Assembly: GCA_035317825.1 (NCBI GenBank) | Contig: DATHGB010000025.1 | Coordinates: forward strand, 1 to 64,000 | From: Candidatus Saccharimonadales bacterium | GTDB taxonomy: Bacteria > Patescibacteriota > Saccharimonadia > Saccharimonadales > Saccharimonadaceae | Reading direction: 5' to 3' | DNA length: 64,000 nucleotides | Program-made: the position numbers and the translations under genes | Notes under the pieces: model-generated | What the model was told of the DNA's origin: nothing | Seen by the model: the letters and a program-made list of their open reading frames with translations, nothing else | Database searches by the model: none | Shown here: piece by piece, positions 60,474-64,000 of the stretch | Numbering within the stretch: position 1 is the first letter of the stretch | Layout of the letters: each line of letters begins with the position of its first letter

Positions 60474-61871
60474 CTAGTGCTTATAGGGAGATTTTAAAAG
60501 ACCAATTAGTGCACGTCTTCTCGATGGCTCAGTTGTTAAGGGCTTAGTCAAAGTTTTGCGGTACACATCTGGAAATAACACTTCAGCATGGTATTTTTTG
60601 CGTAATTTTTCGTACCATTTTTTATCATAAATTGTCCAATATTCTTCAGGTGTGTAGTATGCGTGAGCGTAGAGTACTTTTCGCCCTCCAAGTTTATGGA
60701 CTTTATTTTCGATATCTCTATTTAGGGTACGAAAATCTTTGCCGGTTTCTTGTGGTTCGCCCCAAATACCAATGTTTATAACGAGTTTTGTATCAAGTGC
60801 GGTCGGCGCAAGCTTATTATCAGTCGGCTTTAATGGGCAAATCCAAAGTGGATAGATTCTTGTAGTAGTGTCGTTGTATTCTAAAAACTTGTTAACCGTT
60901 TCTTGCGGCAAGCAGATATCCTGAGCTACATAACGGTATGAGTATCCTGAACTGTGTAGCAGCTTGAATAATGTGCGTGTTTTGAACATCCAAGAAAGGA
61001 GGAATCTGTTCATTCGGTTGAATTGTATTTTTGTGCCTCTAAAACCATATTTAGCAACCCAAAAACCACCCCGATCATAACGGAAAAGATAATCTGTCAG
61101 CGGAGTAGGCTCTTCGTAGATACCTTGAGCAAGCCGTTCTTCAACGTGCAGATAAAACCACTCATTCCATGCATGCGCAAAATGCGCTACTTGCCCAACT
61201 TTTTTATGTGAATATTCACCCACCACGACAACTCCTTTGTTCTTGGACAGTTGAATCGCATCAACAAATTCAGCACCTTTATTGACGTGTTCTTTAACGA
61301 TTGAGATTGTTTCTTTGTAGTTCTCGGTAGGATAATAATTCAGTTTTACGTACTTTGCAGAGCGTATGATCTTGATTTTGATAGCTGTTAAAACACCCAG
61401 TGAGCCAAATGAGCAAGCTAAGCCTTGAAACAGGTCTTTATTCTTGGTTGGCGAGCAGAAAACCCGGTCTCCATTTCCAAGAATAACTTCATATTCTAGG
61501 CAGGTGTCGCTGAACAGGCCATATTTGTGCGAGCTACTTTCGCCTGAACCGCCTTGCGCCGCTCCTCCAGCCGTAATGCCGGGAAACTCTGCGACCATTG
61601 GAAGCGTAAATCCGAATTTACCTGTTGCTTTAACGAGTGTGTCGAGTGGAACGTTTGGCTCTGTAATAACATAGCCATCTTCTATATTAATTTCTATAAT
61701 CTCATTTAAATCGCTTACATCAATAATTGCTAAATCTGGGTCGATTGGCGGACGTGTCGAGTTGGTTGAACCATGAAACATCTTTGCTTGCTTGCCGGAT
61801 TGAGCAAGTTTTTTGACGGTTTCCTGAATATGCTTTGCCTTTGCGATGTGGGCAAGATGAGAGATTTCCAT
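60474..61871 (-). CDS. FAD-binding oxidoreductase, DHCR24-like
   Basis: A 465-residue flavoprotein of the VAO/PCMH family (FAD_binding_4). VITEPNVPLDTLVKAT, LPMVAEFPGITAGGAAQGGSGESSSHKYGLFSDTC, and FGSLGVLTAIKIK match the FAD site of delta(24)-sterol reductase-like proteins, and the C-terminal half has the expected substrate domain. Bacteria lacking sterols have homologues of unknown substrate. TATAAT on the minus strand ends 7 nt before the ATG, another leaderless start. No signal peptide. Confidence 0.85.
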   Translation of the reverse strand: MEISHLAHIAKAKHIQETVKKLAQSGKQAKMFHGSTNSTRPPIDPDLAIIDVSDLNEIIEINIEDGYVITEPNVPLDTLVKATGKFGFTLPMVAEFPGITAGGAAQGGSGESSSHKYGLFSDTCLEYEVILGNGDRVFCSPTKNKDLFQGLACSFGSLGVLTAIKIKIIRSAKYVKLNYYPTENYKETISIVKEHVNKGAEFVDAIQLSKNKGVVVVGEYSHKKVGQVAHFAHAWNEWFYLHVEERLAQGIYEEPTPLTDYLFRYDRGGFWVAKYGFRGTKIQFNRMNRFLLSWMFKTRTLFKLLHSSGYSYRYVAQDICLPQETVNKFLEYNDTTTRIYPLWICPLKPTDNKLAPTALDTKLVINIGIWGEPQETGKDFRTLNRDIENKVHKLGGRKVLYAHAYYTPEEYWTIYDKKWYEKLRKKYHAEVLFPDVYRKTLTKPLTTEPSRRRALIGLLKSPYKH

Positions 61872-61885
61872 TGCTTGTATTATAT

Positions 61886-62122
61886 ATGTTTAATGTGTTT
61901 CAGGAAAAGTTTCTTACCCTCCTCGAAGCCATGACGCCAAACAAACGCTCTCTCGGGCTGAGTAATCTTTACGCGTTTGCCGCCACAACAAAAGACCCAT
62001 CCGCGAAGGATGAGTCTTTTATGGTGAACCATAAGTCCCAAATGTGGAACACTTTATGGCCTAGTTTGGTGCGAATGCATAAAGAATTGGAGAAGCTGGG
62101 TGTCGGTAAGCTAGAACATTGA
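61886..62122 (+). CDS. Small protein with WNTLxxSLVxM...LEKL motif (copy A)
   Basis: A possible 78-residue protein. Its last 45 residues run through a terminator-like hairpin (61990-62020) and then share WNTLWPSLVRMHKELEKLG with copy B at 63.66-63.74 kb (WNTLYSSLVIMSERLEKLA). The repeated motif in frame suggests that either a peptide or a DNA repeat is conserved. No good Shine-Dalgarno; TATTAT upstream overlaps the divergent promoter of the FAD gene. Coding status uncertain. Confidence 0.4.
   Translation: MFNVFQEKFLTLLEAMTPNKRSLGLSNLYAFAATTKDPSAKDESFMVNHKSQMWNTLWPSLVRMHKELEKLGVGKLEH
61990..62020 (+). terminator. Terminator-like hairpin within copy A
   Basis: AAAAGAC-C-CATCC / GGATG-A-GTCTTTT around GCGA. 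Intrinsic-terminator shape with A-run and T-run; it is read as part of the ORF of copy A. Confidence 0.5.
62022..62110 (+). repeat. Repeat module copy A
   Basis: Downstream of the hairpin, about 85 bp aligns by eye with 63655-63742 (GGTGA..CC.TA, GGAACAC, CTAGT, ATG.., GAGAA in the same order and spacing). Together with the preceding terminator-shaped hairpin in each copy this is a two-part repeat. Confidence 0.45.
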
Positions 62123-62208
62123 CTTTATATAGTTTTTATGCTAAATTGAATACTTCGACTACTTAATTGTATAATATTCTCTTTTTACTACAAGCGAAGG
62201 ATGCTCAC

Positions 62209-62655
62209 ATGAGTAGTCAGCAAGAACCTTTCTATCGGATTACCGGTGACTCAGGCACTTACGCCGATCCGCATGTGCTCAGTAGTGATTTGCTGAGCAT
62301 GATCGAGCGTATTCCTGTCGGTGGCTACCACTACATCCCTGCGCAGATCGCCGTTGCGCGCGAAAAGCTCGTCGTAACAGAGGTGAGTGACGGAACTCGG
62401 GCCAAGCTCGAAATGCGTCTCTTGCAGAAAGAATACTCGTGGTATCGGGCGCGAACCGGTTACTTAGTGCAGCTGGCATTGCAACAACGCCTACTCGCAC
62501 GTCGGGAGAAGCTACTGCAGCAGGCGCGTGACTCACGACAAGCGTTTTACGCGTTTGCGGCGAGTCATCCAGACGTAGAGGTCACGGGGTTCGGTCCGGA
62601 CATTCCCTCAGTCGAGGAAATAGTCGCTCGGATCGAAGCGAGTCGCGCAAAGTGA
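62209..62655 (+). CDS. GC-rich single gene with helical core, 148 residues
   Basis: Starts at ATG 62209 with GAAGGA 8 nt upstream; TATAAT at 62170-62175 (and TTGACT-N17-TAAATT at 62119-62147) are candidate promoters. The protein has a short beta-like start (YRITGDSGTYADPHVLSSD) and a long Arg/Gln-rich helical stretch (about 60-115, LLQKEYSWYRARTGYL), likely a coiled coil. No signal peptide. G/C-ending codons; a strong terminator follows. No family recognised. Confidence 0.65.
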   Translation: MSSQQEPFYRITGDSGTYADPHVLSSDLLSMIERIPVGGYHYIPAQIAVAREKLVVTEVSDGTRAKLEMRLLQKEYSWYRARTGYLVQLALQQRLLARREKLLQQARDSRQAFYAFAASHPDVEVTGFGPDIPSVEEIVARIEASRAK

Positions 62656-62674
62656 TCAAGTAGGTTCGAATTAT

Positions 62675-62712
62675 ACCGCCAGATTCTCATCATGAGAATC
62701 TGGCGGTTTTCA
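62675..62712 (+). terminator. Intrinsic terminator
   Basis: ACCGCCAGATTCTCAT (62675-62690) and ATGAGAATCTGGCGGT (62692-62707) are fully complementary (the innermost pairs must open to form a loop), followed by TTTC. Confidence 0.9.
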
Positions 62713-62740
62713 ATTTCTTGCTCTACCCTAGCTTTAAATA

Positions 62741-62792
62741 TTGACATATTAAAATATTTATGCTATTATGTAAATGACATCGCCAATTGGCG
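62741..62792 (+). promoter_or_regulatory. TauE-type promoter with CGCCAATTGGCG palindrome
   Basis: TTGACA at 62741-62746, 17 bp, TATTAT at 62764-62769. The 12-bp palindrome CGCCAATTGGCG (62781-62792), 14 bp including flanking T/A, lies just after the predicted start site (about 62776), a good place for a repressor. No dedicated regulator gene is adjacent. Confidence 0.6.
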
Positions 62793-62825
62793 AATACTCT
62801 TATAACAAATCAAACAGAGAAAATT

Positions 62826-63563
62826 ATGGAATTTATTTATTTGGCAACGTTTTTCGTTGCATTTGCATCTAGTATTTTGAGTGGCATGGCCGGCAGCGGC
62901 GGAGGATATATCATGGCCCCGTACTGGCTGCTGACGGGTATGACACCTGCGCAAGCTGCAACTTCCGGTGCCTTTGTGGCGGGTGGCATGGCCGGCAGCT
63001 CCCTAGCAGCCTTTCGTGGGTCGGACCACATGCCCAAAAACCGCAAATTGGTTGTATCGCTCGTGGCAGTAACATTAGTGTCGTCAGCAGTTGGCCCATT
63101 TTTTCTGCAACACACTTCAGCAGATACCTTTAAGCCGCTGGTGGCTATTATTACTATCGTTGCGCTACCATTGTTATTCATTCGACGCCCAAACATTGAA
63201 CTGAGCCGAAAACATAAAACAGTGGGTATGGGAGTACTCATAATGATATTGCTAGCCAGTTCATACATTACTAGCAGTGCTTTTTCACTGATGATAGCGA
63301 TCGTTCTTTCCCAAATGTTCAGCCTCACGGTCCTGCAATCAACAGCCCTGCGTCGACTCATAGGCATTGTACAGTCGGCGGTTATGTTCAGTGTCCTATT
63401 CGCGCTAGGTAACTTTGTCTGGGCTCATGCGATCGCAGGAGTCATCGGTGGAATTTTAGGTAGCTATATTGGCACGAAATTTGCTATTAAACGGGGTGAG
63501 CGGTTCGCTAAATATGCGCTGGCGACTGGTGCGGTCGTTGGGGCGATTGCTTTGCTGGCGTGA
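62826..63563 (+). CDS. TauE/SafE-family membrane permease
   Basis: A 245-residue protein with about eight membrane helices and two inverted repeats, containing GMAGSGGGYIMAPYWLLTGMTP and ATSGAFVAGGMAGSSLAAF, and in the second half GVIGGILGSYIGTKFAIKRG. Family members export sulfite, sulfoacetate or related anions. The frame extends upstream to 62787, but the palindrome lies there and ATG 62826 gives the expected N-terminus. AGAGA is a weak Shine-Dalgarno. Substrate unknown. Confidence 0.88.
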   Translation: MEFIYLATFFVAFASSILSGMAGSGGGYIMAPYWLLTGMTPAQAATSGAFVAGGMAGSSLAAFRGSDHMPKNRKLVVSLVAVTLVSSAVGPFFLQHTSADTFKPLVAIITIVALPLLFIRRPNIELSRKHKTVGMGVLIMILLASSYITSSAFSLMIAIVLSQMFSLTVLQSTALRRLIGIVQSAVMFSVLFALGNFVWAHAIAGVIGGILGSYIGTKFAIKRGERFAKYALATGAVVGAIALLA

Positions 63564-63564
63564 C

Positions 63565-63599
63565 CCAATTGCTGCAGCGCACAGCGCTGCAGCAATTGG
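63565..63599. repeat. Perfect 16-bp inverted repeat
   Basis: CCAATTGCTGCAGCGC (63565-63580), loop ACA, GCGCTGCAGCAATTGG (63584-63599), directly after the TauE stop. It is followed by GGAG-TTCGATT-CTCC (63598-63612), shaped like a tRNA T-arm, then GTCACCA. No full tRNA can be folded around it. Confidence 0.65.
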
Positions 63600-63613
63600 A
63601 GTTCGATTCTCCA

Positions 63614-63663
63614 GTCACCAAGAAAAAAGCCCCAACTAAAGCAGAGGCTTTTTTCTTGGTGAC
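63614..63663. terminator. 18-bp hairpin terminator
   Basis: GTCACCAAGAAAAAAGCC (63614-63631) / GGCTTTTTTCTTGGTGAC (63646-63663), with A and T tracts in the stem ends. It should terminate in both directions. Its start overlaps the T-arm-like sequence. Confidence 0.75.
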
Positions 63664-63742
63664 CTTATGGGGAATGTTTTGGAACACCCTCTATTCTAGT
63701 CTCGTGATAATGAGTGAACGACTTGAGAAATTAGCGAATTAG
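63655..63742 (+). repeat. Repeat module copy B
   Basis: Counterpart of 62022-62110. In frame it reads VTLWGMFWNTLYSSLV...LEKLAN and is the end of a 60-codon frame (63560-63742) that otherwise only reads through hairpins. Coding status doubtful. Confidence 0.45.
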
Positions 63743-64000
63743 TGGCTGACAATTTTTAGACTAATTTACACCAAAACTGGCCCCTAAAAAATTCGTTCGC
63801 CTCCAAATAGCTCGGCTTAGTAAGCATCGAGCTACCCTCTTCTAGAAGACAAGATACTCGCCTTCTAGATAAAGGAGTAAATATTATATACTCTATCCTT
63901 ACTGGATCATCTATACAAGGGTTTTTATCATATGTTTTATAAAAATAATGTAACATTTTTGTCAAATAGATGATCTGAACCTAAAAATTAGCTGAATTAA
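63743..64000. other. Window-end non-coding stretch with a minus-strand promoter
   Basis: On the minus strand TTGACA (complement of 63960-63965), 18 bp, TATAAA (complement of 63936-63941). It reads leftward into about 190 bp with a CTAGAAG/CTTCTAG hairpin (about 63841-63868) and no ORF longer than 22 codons after the predicted start, ending at the 63.6-kb terminator. A short RNA is possible. Confidence 0.35.

Noticed and set aside
63558-63626. A tRNA gene suggested by GGAG-TTCGATT-CTCC followed by GTCACCA
   Set aside because: Only a T-arm-like element is present. The 16-bp palindrome occupies the place of D and anticodon arms, and no matching acceptor 5' strand is at the right distance; kept only as a possible remnant.
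63756-63965. 69-codon minus-strand frame at the window end
   Set aside because: Its first start codons lie upstream of the predicted transcription start of the only promoter there; after that point only about 22 codons remain.
1-64000. CRISPR arrays, transposase genes, rRNA operons and alternative genetic code 25
   Set aside because: No regularly spaced repeats, transposase motifs or rRNA sequence were seen, and TGA ends several well-defined genes, so the standard bacterial code applies.

Overview
The window looks like a chromosomal piece of a Candidatus Saccharibacteria (TM7, Patescibacteria/CPR) genome. Reasons: a reduced dcw cluster (mraZ, rsmH, ftsL-like, ftsI, mraY, ftsW, murG, ftsQ-like), a sigma-region-4/HARE-HTH regulator, a stand-alone VirD4/TraG-type ATPase with a Pro/Gln-rich tail, and secreted fibre-like proteins that open with an LPxxxSDDGxWGD motif. 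TGA is used as a stop (mraZ, the TauE-like gene, the ligase-like gene), so the recoded table 25 of Gracilibacteria/Absconditabacteria does not apply. The phylum is inferred from gene content; no rRNA or tRNA gene was found.

Layout. 1-7.9 kb: housekeeping and accessory genes (cut DUF4868/KwaB-like gene, pheA, PIF1-like helicase, DUF1761, LssY_C, GH1 glycosidase, YvcK, HAD-like). 7.9-16.4 kb: the division and peptidoglycan cluster, behind a promoter carrying an inverted pair of perfect DnaA boxes and two 10-bp-phased pairs of MraZ-type boxes. 16.4-17.2 kb: a convergent AT-rich gap. 17.2-24.4 kb, minus strand: a Doc toxin pair, the coupling-type ATPase, the sigma4/HARE regulator and topA. 24.4-32.5 kb: an accessory stretch in which GC-rich single genes of unknown function alternate with AT-rich spacers, housekeeping genes (ZIP transporter, pth, der) and two strongly structured non-coding segments. 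32.6-39.9 kb: RsuA/RluB pseudouridine synthase, a histidine kinase/response regulator pair, folC-folP and an HD protein. 40-57.4 kb: a cell-surface region with WxL-like and DUF916-like secreted proteins, phage-fibre-like proteins, a glycosyltransferase and methyltransferase, a MarR regulator with two matching operators, a large beta-helix protein and a LamG protein. 57.4-64 kb: small metabolic genes (ligase-like NTase, alcohol dehydrogenase, cupin, LMW phosphatase, DHCR24-like FAD enzyme, TauE transporter), two short GC-rich or tiny genes, and repeats.

Two features recur across the window. First, many genes that begin a transcript have a -10 hexamer ending only 6-10 nt before the start codon, often with TTGACA 17 bp upstream, which predicts leaderless or near-leaderless mRNAs. 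Genes inside operons instead carry Shine-Dalgarno sequences. Second, at least nine monocistronic genes have G/C-ending codons unlike their neighbours. Most of these have a clear hairpin terminator, and none has a recognisable family.

The best candidates for something undescribed are a tandem family of three secreted proteins (24.5-26.7 kb), a roughly 250-nt promoter-to-terminator RNA with a possible pseudoknot (27.1-27.36 kb), a second multi-hairpin segment (28.8-29.1 kb), and the MarR-flanked WxL/DUF916/fibre operon.
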